DNA of 64,000 nucleotides from Porphyromonadaceae bacterium UBA7087 (lineage in GTDB: Bacteria; Bacteroidota; Bacteroidia; Bacteroidales; Muribaculaceae): the NCBI GenBank assembly GCA_002493515.1, contig DKYZ01000056.1, positions 13,245-77,244 on the forward strand, read 5' to 3'. Shown in pieces: positions 34,044 to 43,536 of the stretch. Below the pieces are notes generated by a model that was not told where the DNA came from, made no database searches, and saw only the letters and a list, made by a program, of their open reading frames with translations. The translations under genes and the position numbers were made by a program. Position 1 is the first letter of the stretch. Each line of letters opens with the position of its first letter.

Positions 34044-36410
34044 ATGAATTTCGTTACATCAGACCTCAGACGCAACATCACAAAGGTGGTCTGCCTCACA
34101 ATAGGCCTGGCTGTCGGTTTCCTGCTTGTTGCCAAGGTATATTTCGAACAGACATACGATACGTTTTTCCCTGACCATGACAGGTTGTATCTGCTGAAGG
34201 AGAGCGTGGAGCAGAGCGGCGAGTACAAGGAGTATAAGCAGGTGGCAGGGGCGATTGCCCCGGGAGTGAAGAGATACTGTCCCCAGGTGGAGGCGGCGAC
34301 AAGAATCACGAGGTTTCTCGCGGAGTCGAATATACGTCTCGATGACGGACGCATGTTTGAGGCGGAGGGTTTCACTCTTGCCGACAGCAGTATGTTCGAT
34401 GTGCTGCCCACAAAGATCCTGGCAGGCGATCCCCGTAAGGTGCTTGAGACCAAGAGCCAGGTAATGATTCCCCGTTCGCTCGCGGAAAAGATAGGAGGCG
34501 ACGTTGTGGGGATGGAGTTCTGTGTGCCTGTGCTGTCGGAGCAATATAAGGCTACAATAGGTGGCGTGTATGAGGATTATCCGCTTAACTCCACAATTTA
34601 TAACCATATCTATGTCAGTCTCCCCACAATCGGCCTGTTCTCATACGACGGTCGCGACAACTGGGTAGGCAATGACCGTTATGCTGGATTCGTGAGGCTG
34701 GCTCCGGGTGTCTCGCCTGATGACCTGAAGCCGGGAATACGGAAGATGCTTGCCGACAACGTAGACCGTGAGGCATTGGAAGTATTGCATTTCAACATAG
34801 GAATGGAGCCTCTCGTAGGTCAGCACACAGGCGAAGGGAGCGTCGGGACTATGATAAGGATGCTCTCGCTCCTTGCTGTCATCATGCTCATGAGCGCGGG
34901 TCTGAATTATCTTCTCATTGTGATCGGGCAGATGGGGCACAGGTCGCGTGAGATGGCGGTCAGGAAGTGTTACGGCACCTCTAACCTCCGCATCTTCGGG
35001 CGCGTGATGGGGGAAAGCCTGTTCTTCCTTCTGGTCTCTGTGGCTCTCGCTCTTCTGCTGATATGGTGTTTCTCGGATCAGTGCAGGCAGCTGTTGGGCT
35101 ATACACCGGCAGAACTCTTCTCCACCGGCAGGGTGTGGATAGTGGAAGCCGCTGTCGTGCTGGGTCTTCTGATTGTCACCGGTGCTGTTCCCGCCTGGCT
35201 TTATTGCCGCACACCCGTGGCCCACGCCTTCCGCAGCAACCGCCGTAGCCGCAAGGGCTGGAAGCTGGCATTGCTGTTCATACAGTTTTTCTCCTCCGGG
35301 CTGTTGATGTGTATGCTTGTGCTCGTGGGTCGCCAGTATTCGATGCTTTCCGGATATGACATGGGGTTCGAGTATGAGAATATAGGATATGTGTCGCTTA
35401 ACGGGCTTCCGCAGGAATCGCGCAAGCCTGTGGTGGATGAGTTGAAGAGGCTCGGCTGTGTGGATGGAGTCGCTTCGAGTTATCAGAATCTTGTCGATCA
35501 TGCCTCCGGCAATAATGTGTGGCTCGACGATGAACCTCTGAATACGGTCAATGTGGCTGATATGTATTATGCCAATCCGGATCTCTTCAGGGCGATGGGC
35601 ATGAGGATGCTCCAGGGCGATACATTCAGCGAGAATGCCGATTCCACACGTCATGAGGTGGTGGTCGAGAAACGTTTCATAAAGGTGTTTCAGGATAAGT
35701 TCGGAATCAAGGGGAATGATATGGTAGGACGTACTTTCCATATCACCGAACATGTCGGTCTTGACGGTTATGATGAGTTCACGATTTGTGGAGTCGTTGA
35801 CGACATGACGCGCGGAGGGTTTTTCGCCGACGAGACCGACAGGAGGGCGGCCGTGTTTTTCCCGACCGATGAGATTCAGAATAATCTCTATGTCCGCTTC
35901 AACAAGCTGACGCCGGAGTCTCTTGCCCAGGCACAGGCTGCGATCGACCGCGTCGTAAAGGATAGGGATATCTACATATCCCCTTATCGGCTGCAGGTAG
36001 AGCGGCTCAGGGCTCCGGTGTGGAATTTCGGAGTGTCGGTGATGATAATAGGAATCGCGATTCTGGTGATAGCCCTGATAGGTCTTGTGGGTTATACCGC
36101 CGACGAGGTGATGAGGCGCTCGCGTGAGATAGCCATACGCAAGGTGGCCGGGACTCCGGCGTCGAGCATAGTCCGCATGTTCTGTATCGACATCCTGAAA
36201 ATCGCGCTCCCGTCGCTGGTGGCCGGCGGAGTCGTCTCGCTCATAGTGGGGCGCCGGTGGCTGTCGCAGTTCTCAAGCCAGGTGTCGCTGTCGCCGGCAG
36301 TGACTTTCGTATGTGTCGCGGCCCTCGTCCTGCTTGTCTTGTCGGTCACGGCCCTCAACAGTCTAAACGTGGCCCGCTCGAATCCCGTGGAGCATCTCCG
36401 CAGCGAGTGA
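34044..36410 (+). CDS. FtsX/MacB-type ABC permease with two FtsX units
   Basis: 788 residues. Start at MNFVTSDLRRNITKV, four bases after the ATPase stop; the upstream ATG 34011 would overlap the ATPase and is less likely. First membrane segment about 14-33, a periplasmic MacB-PCD-type domain, three segments at about 275-390 (FtsX unit one, RSREMAVRKCYGTS), another near 415-435, a second periplasmic domain and a second FtsX unit (about 665-780, containing RSREIAIRKVAGTP). Typical Bacteroidota type VII ABC exporter subunit. The substrate is unknown (lipids, peptides and antibiotics are all possible). Confidence 0.9.
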   Translation: MNFVTSDLRRNITKVVCLTIGLAVGFLLVAKVYFEQTYDTFFPDHDRLYLLKESVEQSGEYKEYKQVAGAIAPGVKRYCPQVEAATRITRFLAESNIRLDDGRMFEAEGFTLADSSMFDVLPTKILAGDPRKVLETKSQVMIPRSLAEKIGGDVVGMEFCVPVLSEQYKATIGGVYEDYPLNSTIYNHIYVSLPTIGLFSYDGRDNWVGNDRYAGFVRLAPGVSPDDLKPGIRKMLADNVDREALEVLHFNIGMEPLVGQHTGEGSVGTMIRMLSLLAVIMLMSAGLNYLLIVIGQMGHRSREMAVRKCYGTSNLRIFGRVMGESLFFLLVSVALALLLIWCFSDQCRQLLGYTPAELFSTGRVWIVEAAVVLGLLIVTGAVPAWLYCRTPVAHAFRSNRRSRKGWKLALLFIQFFSSGLLMCMLVLVGRQYSMLSGYDMGFEYENIGYVSLNGLPQESRKPVVDELKRLGCVDGVASSYQNLVDHASGNNVWLDDEPLNTVNVADMYYANPDLFRAMGMRMLQGDTFSENADSTRHEVVVEKRFIKVFQDKFGIKGNDMVGRTFHITEHVGLDGYDEFTICGVVDDMTRGGFFADETDRRAAVFFPTDEIQNNLYVRFNKLTPESLAQAQAAIDRVVKDRDIYISPYRLQVERLRAPVWNFGVSVMIIGIAILVIALIGLVGYTADEVMRRSREIAIRKVAGTPASSIVRMFCIDILKIALPSLVAGGVVSLIVGRRWLSQFSSQVSLSPAVTFVCVAALVLLVLSVTALNSLNVARSNPVEHLRSE

Positions 36411-36435
36411 CATACTGATTTGGTTCAGATAAAAA

Positions 36436-36474
36436 AGTCGCCGCAGTCCCGGAGAAACCGGGGCTGCGGCGACT
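36436..36474. terminator. Bidirectional terminator between the export operon and the zinc-ribbon gene
   Basis: A strong hairpin with arms starting AGTCGCCGCAG and ending CTGCGGCGACT around a CCGG-rich loop region. On the minus strand it is followed by TTTTTT, serving the gene ending at 36514; it also sits 26 bases after the permease stop on the plus strand. An imperfect 20-base direct repeat of the stem edge (36466-36485 and 36488-36507) follows. Confidence 0.75.
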
Positions 36475-36513
36475 CTTGTCGGATTGAGCGGCGACTCTTG
36501 CCGGATTATGCGG

Positions 36514-37332
36514 TTATGCTTTTGAGGCGCGTGTGCGGCGACTCGGTTTGGCTGGAGCTGTCTCCGCCGGAGTGTCGTCGATACCCACCAGGGCGCCGTC
36601 GAGGATGATGCGTCCGCAGTATTCGCAGACAATCACCTTCTTGTGCATCTTTATCTCAAGCTGACGCTGGGGCGGAATCTTGTTGAAGCAACCTCCGCAG
36701 GCGTTGCGCTGCACGGTCACGATTCCGAGTCCGTTGCGGGCATTTCGGCGTATGCGCTTGAAGGCGGCGAGCGTGTAGGCGTCAACCTGGCTTTCAAGCT
36801 CCTTCGCCTTTATCATGATCTGCTCCTCCTGCTGGCGTGTCTCGGAAACAATCTCGTCAAGCTCACGGCGCTTGTCCTCGAGAATGTGCTCATTGTCGTT
36901 GAGCTCCTCCTCGGTGTTGGCTATCTCCTGGGCCTTAGCCTCCTGCTTCTCGATGGCCTGGCGGATGTTCTTCTCCGCAAGCTCTATCTCCAGCGACTCG
37001 AACTCCTTCTCCTTCTCGAGGAAAGCGAACTCGCGGTTGTTGCGGACGTTGTTGATCTGGTCCTCGTATTTGGCGATCTTCACCTTGCGGTCGGCAATCT
37101 CACCCTCTTTCTTCGAGACGAAGCTCCTGAGCTCGGCGATCTCGTCCTTGTATTTCTGAATGCGGGTCTGAAAACGCGCGATCTCGTCTTCAAGATCCTT
37201 CACCTCGTTGGGGAGCTCTCCCCGGAGAAACTTTATGCGGTCTATCTCGGAGAGATACGTCTGAAGCTTGTAGAGCGATTTCAGGCGGTCTTCGACGCTG
37301 CGTTCCTTGTCGTTTTTCTTATCGTTAGCCAT
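36514..37332 (-). CDS. C4-type zinc-ribbon protein with long coiled coil
   Basis: 272 residues. Start ATG 37332 (MANDKKND); longer versions would run through the upstream nif3-like gene. Residues about 15-190 form a continuous coiled coil, followed by a zinc ribbon with paired cysteines, CGGCFNKIPP (near 212) and VCEYCGRIL (near 233). This family is widespread in Bacteroidota, usually next to a Nif3-like gene as here (14 bases apart). The cellular role is not established; a nucleic-acid-linked function has been suggested from the fold. The tail is basic and Ala/Pro-rich. Confidence 0.88.
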   Translation of the reverse strand: MANDKKNDKERSVEDRLKSLYKLQTYLSEIDRIKFLRGELPNEVKDLEDEIARFQTRIQKYKDEIAELRSFVSKKEGEIADRKVKIAKYEDQINNVRNNREFAFLEKEKEFESLEIELAEKNIRQAIEKQEAKAQEIANTEEELNDNEHILEDKRRELDEIVSETRQQEEQIMIKAKELESQVDAYTLAAFKRIRRNARNGLGIVTVQRNACGGCFNKIPPQRQLEIKMHKKVIVCEYCGRIILDGALVGIDDTPAETAPAKPSRRTRASKA

Positions 37333-37346
37333 AGAATGAAATTGAT

Positions 37347-38132
37347 TTACAAATATTTGACTGGGTTCGACTCCGATTCCGAGAAATAGGTCACAAAGTC
37401 GGGGTATCTCTCGCGGATTATGCGCGAGAATATCTTGGTGGAGCAAAGCTCGCTCTCATAGTGTCCGATGTCAGCGATGAGAATCTCGAGCCCATGGGCG
37501 GTGAAGTCATGATATTTCACGTCGCCGGTGACATACACGTCGGCTCCGGCCTTTATCGCCTCGCCTATCAGGGATGCCCCGGCTCCGCCGCAGACCGCCA
37601 CCCTCCGTATCACTATCTGGGGGCTCTGGGCCGAATACCTGAGCGCCCTGACGCTGAAGGTCTCCTTCACCCTCCTGAGGAACTCAAGCTTGGGCGTGGG
37701 GGTGATGTCGCCCACCACTCCCAGTCCTGCCTCGGGGTTCCCCTCCCTGGGCTCAAGCACCCTGAGGTTGCCCACTTTCAGCATATGGGCGATCTCATGG
37801 CTCACGCCGTCCCAGGCGCAGTCCAGGTTGGTATGCGCCGAATAGATGGCGATGCCGCTCTTCACAGCGTCAATCACGATGCGCTCCGTCGAGGTGCGCC
37901 CCGTCAACTCCTTAAGCCCTTTGAAGAGCAGGGGGTGATGGGTCACAATCATGTTACACTGCCTCTTCTTCGCTTCCTTCATGATGTCTTCCGTGACGTC
38001 GAGGCAGAGAAGGGCGGCGCTTACATCCATCTCGGGATCGCCTACCTGGAGGCCGGCGTTGTCATAGCTCTCCTGGAGAGAGCGGGGAGCGAAATCCTCT
38101 ATTACTTTGCAGATGTCTTTTACTTTTGGCAT
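37347..38132 (-). CDS. Nif3-like dinuclear metal-centre protein
   Basis: 261 residues of the Nif3/YbgI family (GTP cyclohydrolase 1 type 2-like annotation in databases). Metal-ligand motifs: VTHHPLLFKG (about 63-72), SAHTNLDCAWDG (near 98), GHYESE (near 225), and the family start PRSLQESYDNAGLQVG. It has the short form without the central insertion seen in the 360-370-residue members. Function unknown; family members form toroidal hexamers. Confidence 0.9.
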   Translation of the reverse strand: MPKVKDICKVIEDFAPRSLQESYDNAGLQVGDPEMDVSAALLCLDVTEDIMKEAKKRQCNMIVTHHPLLFKGLKELTGRTSTERIVIDAVKSGIAIYSAHTNLDCAWDGVSHEIAHMLKVGNLRVLEPREGNPEAGLGVVGDITPTPKLEFLRRVKETFSVRALRYSAQSPQIVIRRVAVCGGAGASLIGEAIKAGADVYVTGDVKYHDFTAHGLEILIADIGHYESELCSTKIFSRIIRERYPDFVTYFSESESNPVKYL

Positions 38133-38179
38133 TCTAATATCAGATGACGTCTTTCCTCATCGGAGGAGAGTGTGTCGGT

Positions 38180-39937
38180 TCAGTCTTTTTTCAGGTCAAG
38201 ACGCAGCTGCAGCTCCTCGAGCTGGGCGTCGTCGATCGGCGAGGGCGATTCGTTCATCACGTCGCGTCCGCTGTTGTTTTTCGGGAATGCGATGACGTCG
38301 CGGATTGTATCGAGCCCGGCGAGAATCGACACGAAGCGGTCGAAGCCCAGGGCGAGACCTCCGTGAGGGGGCGCTCCATACTTGAAGGCGTTCATCAGGA
38401 ATCCGAACTGCTCCATTGCCCTCTCGGGAGTGAATCCGAGAAGCTCGAACATCTCGTCCTGAAGGGCCGCGTCGTGGATTCTTATCGAACCGCCGCCGAG
38501 CTCGGTGCCGTTCACCACTATGTCGTATGCCGTGGCGCGTACCTCTCCCGTGGCTGAGCGCAGCTTGTCGACATCCTCCGGATTCGGGGATGTGAAGGGA
38601 TGATGCATGGCGTAATACCTCTGCGTCTCGTCGTCCCATTCGAAGAGCGGGAAGTCGATCACCCACAGCGGAGCGAATACGTTCCTGTCGCGCAGTCCGA
38701 GACGGTTGCCCATCTCCAGACGCAGCTCGCAGAGCTGCTTGCGCGTCTTCATGGCCTCTCCGGTGAGCACGAGAATCAGGTCGCCCGGCTGTGCGTTCAT
38801 CCTCTCTGCCCAGGCCTTGAGGTCGTCCTGGCTGTAGAATTTCGACACAGAGCTCTTGAAGCTGCCGTCGCTTTCCACCTTGACCCATATCATTCCCTTC
38901 GCGCCTACCTGCGGGCGTTTCACAAACTCCGTGAGCTCGTCAAGCTGCTTGCGGGTGTAGCCCGCGCAGCCCTGCGCGCATATGCCCACCACGAGCTCGG
39001 CGTCGTCGGCTACGGAGAATCCTTTCCCCTTGGCTACGTCGTTGAGCTCCACGAAAGGCATACCGAAGCGGATATCCGGCTTGTCGGAGCCGTAGAGCTT
39101 CATGGCGTCGTGCCATGTCATGCGGGGGAACGGGTCGGTGAAGTCTATGCCCTTCACATATTTGAATATATGCTTCACGAGACCCTCGAACGTCTCTATG
39201 ACGTCTTCCTGCTCCACGAAGCTCATCTCGCAGTCGATCTGGGTGAACTCCGGCTGACGGTCGGCACGAAGGTCTTCGTCGCGGAAGCATTTCGCAATCT
39301 GGAAATAACGGTCGTAGCCGCTCACCATGAGAAGCTGCTTGAAAAGCTGCGGGCTCTGCGGAAGGGCGTAGAACTCGCCCGGATTCATGCGCGAGGGCAC
39401 GACAAAGTCACGTGCGCCCTCGGGTGTGGATTTCACCAGAATGGGGGTCTCGATCTCCAGGAAGCCCTTGGAGTCGAGGTAACGGCGGATCTCGAACGCC
39501 ATCTTGTGGCGTAGCTCCAGGTTCTTGCGAACGCAGGGACGGCGAAGGTCGAGATAGCGGTATTTCATGCGGAGGTCATCGCCTCCGTCGGTGTTGTCTT
39601 CAATGGTGAAGGGAGGAATCTCGCTTCGGTTGAGCACCTTCAGCTCGTCGGCGATAATCTCTATGTCGCCCGTGGGCATGTTGGGGTTTTTCGAGCTTCT
39701 CTCGGCCACCTTGCCCTTGATCTGCACCACAAACTCGCGGCCCAGGGTGTTGGCGGCATTGCACAGCTCGGGATTTATCTCATTGTTGAATACGACTTGG
39801 GTAATGCCGTAGCGGTCGCGCACGTCGACAAACGTCATGCCGCCCATCTTGCGGCTGCGCTGCACCCATCCGGCGATTGTGACGTCGCGCCCCGCGTCGG
39901 AGAGCCTCAGTTCGCCACATTTTGTGTCTCTGTACAT
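38180..39937 (-). CDS. aspS: Aspartyl-tRNA synthetase
   Basis: 585-residue class II synthetase charging tRNA-Asp. N-terminal OB anticodon-binding domain ([26 protein letters not shown], about 18-45), class II motif 2 region [18 protein letters not shown] near 216-233, the bacterial GAD insertion (about 290-420), and motif 3 [11 protein letters not shown] near 533. Full length. Promoter at 40034-40064 and a GC-rich leader of roughly 95 bases precede it. Confidence 0.98.
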   Translation of the reverse strand: MYRDTKCGELRLSDAGRDVTIAGWVQRSRKMGGMTFVDVRDRYGITQVVFNNEINPELCNAANTLGREFVVQIKGKVAERSSKNPNMPTGDIEIIADELKVLNRSEIPPFTIEDNTDGGDDLRMKYRYLDLRRPCVRKNLELRHKMAFEIRRYLDSKGFLEIETPILVKSTPEGARDFVVPSRMNPGEFYALPQSPQLFKQLLMVSGYDRYFQIAKCFRDEDLRADRQPEFTQIDCEMSFVEQEDVIETFEGLVKHIFKYVKGIDFTDPFPRMTWHDAMKLYGSDKPDIRFGMPFVELNDVAKGKGFSVADDAELVVGICAQGCAGYTRKQLDELTEFVKRPQVGAKGMIWVKVESDGSFKSSVSKFYSQDDLKAWAERMNAQPGDLILVLTGEAMKTRKQLCELRLEMGNRLGLRDRNVFAPLWVIDFPLFEWDDETQRYYAMHHPFTSPNPEDVDKLRSATGEVRATAYDIVVNGTELGGGSIRIHDAALQDEMFELLGFTPERAMEQFGFLMNAFKYGAPPHGGLALGFDRFVSILAGLDTIRDVIAFPKNNSGRDVMNESPSPIDDAQLEELQLRLDLKKD

Positions 39938-40033
39938 ATTTCTAATCGACTTCGGATTATTGTGAAGTTACAATTGCACGGGCTCGCGGCCCGGTGACAC
40001 CGCGTGCCCCGGGTCCGCGCCCATATTAATGTG

Positions 40034-40064
40034 CAAAGTTAATAAAAATTAGGCAGTTGACAAA
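40034..40064 (-). promoter_or_regulatory. Promoter of aspS
   Basis: On the minus strand TTTG (40064-40061), 19 bases, TAACTTTG (40041-40034), an exact Bacteroidota consensus. The transcript would carry a leader of about 90 bases with GC-rich inverted repeats (for example CGGGC 39979-39983 with GCCCG 39989-39993). Confidence 0.7.
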
Positions 40065-40113
40065 AAAATTATCCACTGCCTCATATCTTTTCCCTTTTAA
40101 GACTCCGCGTGCC

Positions 40114-41076
40114 TTATTTTATGTATGTCTCTATGGCCGTGAACTTCCCTTTCGGCACTATGCTCAGACCTTTCGCGCTTGCCGGAATCAGCACGCTGGT
40201 GCCCCTTCTGATCTCAAGCGTCTCGTTGCCGCAGACAAGGCTCGCCTCCCCCTCGGCGGCTATGATGACCACGAAGGTGTCGAACTCACTGTAGTCGCGG
40301 AGCACTTTCTCGTCGATCTGAAGAAGATTTGTCGTGAAGAAGGGCGAAGTCACCAGATTCACCGGTATGTCGGGATGCGGGGTGTAGGCCACGCTGCGCC
40401 CCTCGGTGTCGTTGAAGTTGATGGCGTCGAAAGCGAGGTCGGTGTGAAGCTCACGTTCCTTTCCGTCCTTGTCCTTGCGCTTGTAGTCATACAGGCGGTA
40501 GGTGACGTCGGAGGTCTGCTGTATCTCCGCCACGAATGCTCCCTTGCCGATGGCATGCACACGCCCGGCTGGGATAAAGAAAGTGTCGCCGGGGTGGATG
40601 TCGTTGAAGTTCAGGACGTCCATGATCTCGCCGGTCTCCACGAGCCTGCGGTAATCGCCGGGCTCCACCTGGCGGTTGAAACCGTTGGCCAGGCGCGCTC
40701 CCGGCTCTGCCCCGAGCACATACCACATCTCGCTCTTTCCGCTCTTCTTTCCGCGTTCATGCGCGAGCTTGTCGTCGGGATGCACCTGCACTGAAAGGTC
40801 TTCGCGGGCATCGATGAATTTTATCAGAAGCGGGAAGCGGTCGCCGTATTTCTTGTAGTTGCGCTCTCCCAGAAGAGAGGTGCCGTATTTGTCGATGAGC
40901 TGTGTGATGGTCTTCCCGGCGTCATGGCTGTTGGCCACTATCGACTCGTCTCCCTCCACTCCGGATATTTCCCAGCTTTCGCCTATGTTTTTCTGTTCTG
41001 TCTCGATTCCCTTGAAAGGGGCTATCCTTTCCCCTCCCCAGATTGTGGTCTTGAATATCGGTTTAAATGTCCACAT
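40114..41076 (-). CDS. manA: Type I mannose-6-phosphate isomerase
   Basis: 320-residue zinc enzyme interconverting mannose 6-phosphate and fructose 6-phosphate, feeding GDP-mannose synthesis or mannose use. Cupin motifs: LSVQVHPDDKLA near 94 (Gln-His zinc ligands), SEMWYVLG near 114 (Glu ligand) and PAGRVHAIGKGAFVAEIQQTSDVTYRLYD (His ligand; about 172-200), ending with the second cupin. Typical length for the short Bacillus/Bacteroides type. Single gene; no exact promoter consensus is seen upstream. Confidence 0.95.
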   Translation of the reverse strand: MWTFKPIFKTTIWGGERIAPFKGIETEQKNIGESWEISGVEGDESIVANSHDAGKTITQLIDKYGTSLLGERNYKKYGDRFPLLIKFIDAREDLSVQVHPDDKLAHERGKKSGKSEMWYVLGAEPGARLANGFNRQVEPGDYRRLVETGEIMDVLNFNDIHPGDTFFIPAGRVHAIGKGAFVAEIQQTSDVTYRLYDYKRKDKDGKERELHTDLAFDAINFNDTEGRSVAYTPHPDIPVNLVTSPFFTTNLLQIDEKVLRDYSEFDTFVVIIAAEGEASLVCGNETLEIRRGTSVLIPASAKGLSIVPKGKFTAIETYIK

Positions 41077-41256
41077 GTCTTTTATTGAGTGTTTCGTTTT
41101 TTTATATATTTAACAATTCCCGGGCCCAAGTTATCATGATGATTCTGAATCAACCGACTGAATGAGCCATTATTTTGTGAATTTTTCAGAAACTTCTCCG
41201 TCTGGTTTGTTTCTATAGTATCGTATCCCTGGTTTCAGGATTTTAAAGACACTATT

Positions 41257-41493
41257 ATGGACGACAGATTAAGTTATGAAGAGAAGAGGGAGCTTCCCGA
41301 CGATGTGTTCGGACTTCCCGAGCGCAGAGAGTATCCCATGCCCGACGCTGCCCATGTGAGGGCGGCCGAGGCCTATTTCCGTTACTGCCCCGAAGACCTC
41401 AAGCCGAGGCTTGCCAAGGCGATAGTGCGCTTCGGCAATATGTATGGGGTGGATGTGGAAAGCCCTACGGTGTTACATTACGCCGATATGTGA
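41257..41493 (+). CDS. Small conserved hypothetical protein
   Basis: 78 residues. The core PDDVFGLPERREYPMPDAAHVRAAEAYFRYC resembles a short domain (DUF6582-like) seen in Bacteroidota and phage proteins, where LP-x-x-R-x-YP-x-P-D-x-x-HVR is conserved; I am not certain of the family. Acidic, with no signal or membrane segment. Start ATG after a 180-base intergenic region; convergent with the S41 peptidase gene, 20 bases apart. No function is assigned. Confidence 0.7.
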   Translation: MDDRLSYEEKRELPDDVFGLPERREYPMPDAAHVRAAEAYFRYCPEDLKPRLAKAIVRFGNMYGVDVESPTVLHYADM

Positions 41494-41513
41494 CGGCTCT
41501 CTGTTTCCAGCGG

Positions 41514-42647
41514 TCATTGTGGCGTTCGTCCGTAGTCCGGATTGAACGCCTTTTTCTTCGCGCCCTCTCCTTCGGTTTGATCTATGTAGGCCCTCAGCAG
41601 GTCGAGGGCGAAATCTATGATGGCGTCCTTCCCTTGGGCAAGCTCCTCTTCGGGGGCGTGGACCTCGCAGCCGCGTGTCGGCTCTATGCCACCCTCGATG
41701 CTCTTTTTGTCGGCGTCCAGGATAGGACAGGCCGAGAACCTGACAGCCCAGCCGTTGGGAATCTCCGATGAGAAGGGCAGGCCGCCTCCGCCGCCTGTCT
41801 TGGCTCCGGCCACAACCACATTGGGAAGCGATTTCATCACAGAGGTGAAGTCGTTGGCGGCGCTGAAGCATGAGCGGTTGGTGAGCAACACTATCGGGCC
41901 CCAATAGACGATGCGTCCCTGTTCGGCCGGCTCGTATTCCACCGCATAGGGCTTGGAGAAATCGTCATGCCCGGGTCCTGTCTTGTGGAGGATATAGCCT
42001 CCGGTCACTTTCTTGTCGATGAAGCGTGAGACGAGCGTACTGATGTTGGTGAGCGCGCCTCCTCCGTTGTCGCGGATGTCGATCACCATCCCCTTGGCCT
42101 TGTGCAGGATCGCGAGGATGTAGTCGAGATTTGTCTCTCCTATGTTGTAGGAGAAGGAGGGATAATACATATATCCGATGCTGTCGGGGAGCAGCATCTT
42201 GTATGTGATGCCGGACGTCGAGCCGTAGTCAAAATCTAGGTAGTATTGCTGCACGGTGCGGAGGTTGAAATCCTGCGCATAGTCGCTCCACCATTTCCTG
42301 TAGTAGCTGGTGTTGAACGATGATGTGAGGTTGACGTGGCCGTCGTGGAGCTCGTCGAGCATCCCGGCGCATATGTCGAACAGCTCGAGGATATTGGTCT
42401 CGGGCTTGATTCTGGCCCTGTACTGACGTCCTACCGAGTCCCAGTCGATGCCTTTGTCGCTGAAGAAGCAGTAGCGTTGGTCCACAATGTCCCACAGGGC
42501 GTCGAAATTGCCGTATGCGTCGTTGGAATACTGGGGCGACTCATGACATGAGGTCAGTGCGGGTACGAGTGTCAATGCCATGGCGAGTGGCGCTCCCCAT
42601 GCGCGTAGACGCTTTTTTGTGATGTGGTTAAGGTCAGTAGATCGCAT
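41514..42647 (-). CDS. S41-family (C-terminal processing) peptidase, lipoprotein
   Basis: 377 residues. Lipoprotein-type signal: basic start, hydrophobic stretch and a lipobox-like LTSC near residue 34. A helical cap with ELHDGHVNL near 95 precedes the protease domain: VIDIRDNGGG near 189, catalytic Ser in LLTNRSCFSAAND near 255 and the Lys-containing GAKTGGGGGLP near 280. There is no clear PDZ domain, as is usual for this Bacteroidota group. Its start overlaps the preceding gene by 14 bases, so it is third in parC-OMP-S41. The substrate is unknown. Confidence 0.88.
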   Translation of the reverse strand: MRSTDLNHITKKRLRAWGAPLAMALTLVPALTSCHESPQYSNDAYGNFDALWDIVDQRYCFFSDKGIDWDSVGRQYRARIKPETNILELFDICAGMLDELHDGHVNLTSSFNTSYYRKWWSDYAQDFNLRTVQQYYLDFDYGSTSGITYKMLLPDSIGYMYYPSFSYNIGETNLDYILAILHKAKGMVIDIRDNGGGALTNISTLVSRFIDKKVTGGYILHKTGPGHDDFSKPYAVEYEPAEQGRIVYWGPIVLLTNRSCFSAANDFTSVMKSLPNVVVAGAKTGGGGGLPFSSEIPNGWAVRFSACPILDADKKSIEGGIEPTRGCEVHAPEEELAQGKDAIIDFALDLLRAYIDQTEGEGAKKKAFNPDYGRTPQ

Positions 42648-43536
42648 AGATGGTTCTGTTTGGCGCCTTGGGCAGACGTTTTTTGAGTCCCAGTCCTCCT
42701 GGGATTATTCCGATTACGAATGAATGTGTGAAGATATGGGTGTTGAGATTGCACACCCAGCTTGTGTAGGCGTTGAATCGGTAGCCGACCCTCATTGCGG
42801 TGCGTCCGAAGTCAAGGTCAACGGCCAGCAGGTTGTCTATCCTGAAATTGTTGCCCCACCATCCGCAGTGGGCGAGGCCGGAATGGTTGCCGAGATAGAT
42901 TTCATAATACGTCTCGCCGTATTGCGGGGAGAAAAACGCATTGAGCGACGGAAGCCGCACATGGTCGCTGACCACTATGGGGAGGCGGCCGATGCGGAAG
43001 GGGCGTGAGATTCCGGCGCGGAGCGCGAGCCCCGCCGAGGCAAGGGCGGAGACTGGATTGTTGCCGTTGCGCAGAAGATAGAGGGCTCCTCCGTCGATGC
43101 CCACGTCGGCGCCGGCCTCCACCTGCAGTTTTGACTTGAAGACATGACGCCAGCTCATTCCCCAGTTGAAGGCTGCGTCGAATCCTATCATGAGCGCGTT
43201 GCCGTAGGGGTTCAGCATCCGCGACAGGGAGGCGCAGGCATTGAAGTGCATCAGCAGATGGTCCGGGCAGGAGGGCATCGCCTTGCGCCAGTCGCCCGTC
43301 AGCGCCGCGTTCCATCCCCGGTAGGAGAGGGGGGAGAGATAGGTTGACAGGGCATGGCGCCCTCCGATCTCGATGGCATAGGTGGAGGTGACGGGGCGCG
43401 ACTGGAGGGTGTCGGCGATTACGCTGGCTGTATTGTCTCCGGCATATGTCCGGAAAGCCGTGAGCGACGACAGCAGGATTGCCAGCAAGGCAGCGAATGA
43501 AGCCGTTTTGTCAAATATCCTTCTTCGTGGCCTCAT
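42634..43536 (-). CDS. Outer-membrane beta-barrel protein, DUF3316-like
   Basis: 300 residues. Signal peptide (about 9-32, ending TYAGD), then alternating amphipathic strands rich in Gly, Tyr and Trp, for example YAIEIGGRHALSTYLSPLSYRG near 53 and AMRVGYRFNAYTSWVCNLN near 253. This matches Bacteroidota outer-membrane proteins annotated DUF3316; the assignment is from pattern memory. The start lies inside the end of parC (26-base overlap) and the end overlaps the S41 gene. Confidence 0.7.
   Translation of the reverse strand: MRPRRRIFDKTASFAALLAILLSSLTAFRTYAGDNTASVIADTLQSRPVTSTYAIEIGGRHALSTYLSPLSYRGWNAALTGDWRKAMPSCPDHLLMHFNACASLSRMLNPYGNALMIGFDAAFNWGMSWRHVFKSKLQVEAGADVGIDGGALYLLRNGNNPVSALASAGLALRAGISRPFRIGRLPIVVSDHVRLPSLNAFFSPQYGETYYEIYLGNHSGLAHCGWWGNNFRIDNLLAVDLDFGRTAMRVGYRFNAYTSWVCNLNTHIFTHSFVIGIIPGGLGLKKRLPKAPNRTIYAIY

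Noticed and set aside
41174..41190. Possible Rex operator (TTGTGAA, short spacer, TTCAGAA)
   Set aside because: Spacer is 3 instead of 4 bases and one half-site has a mismatch; the position between manA and a small hypothetical gene gives no support.
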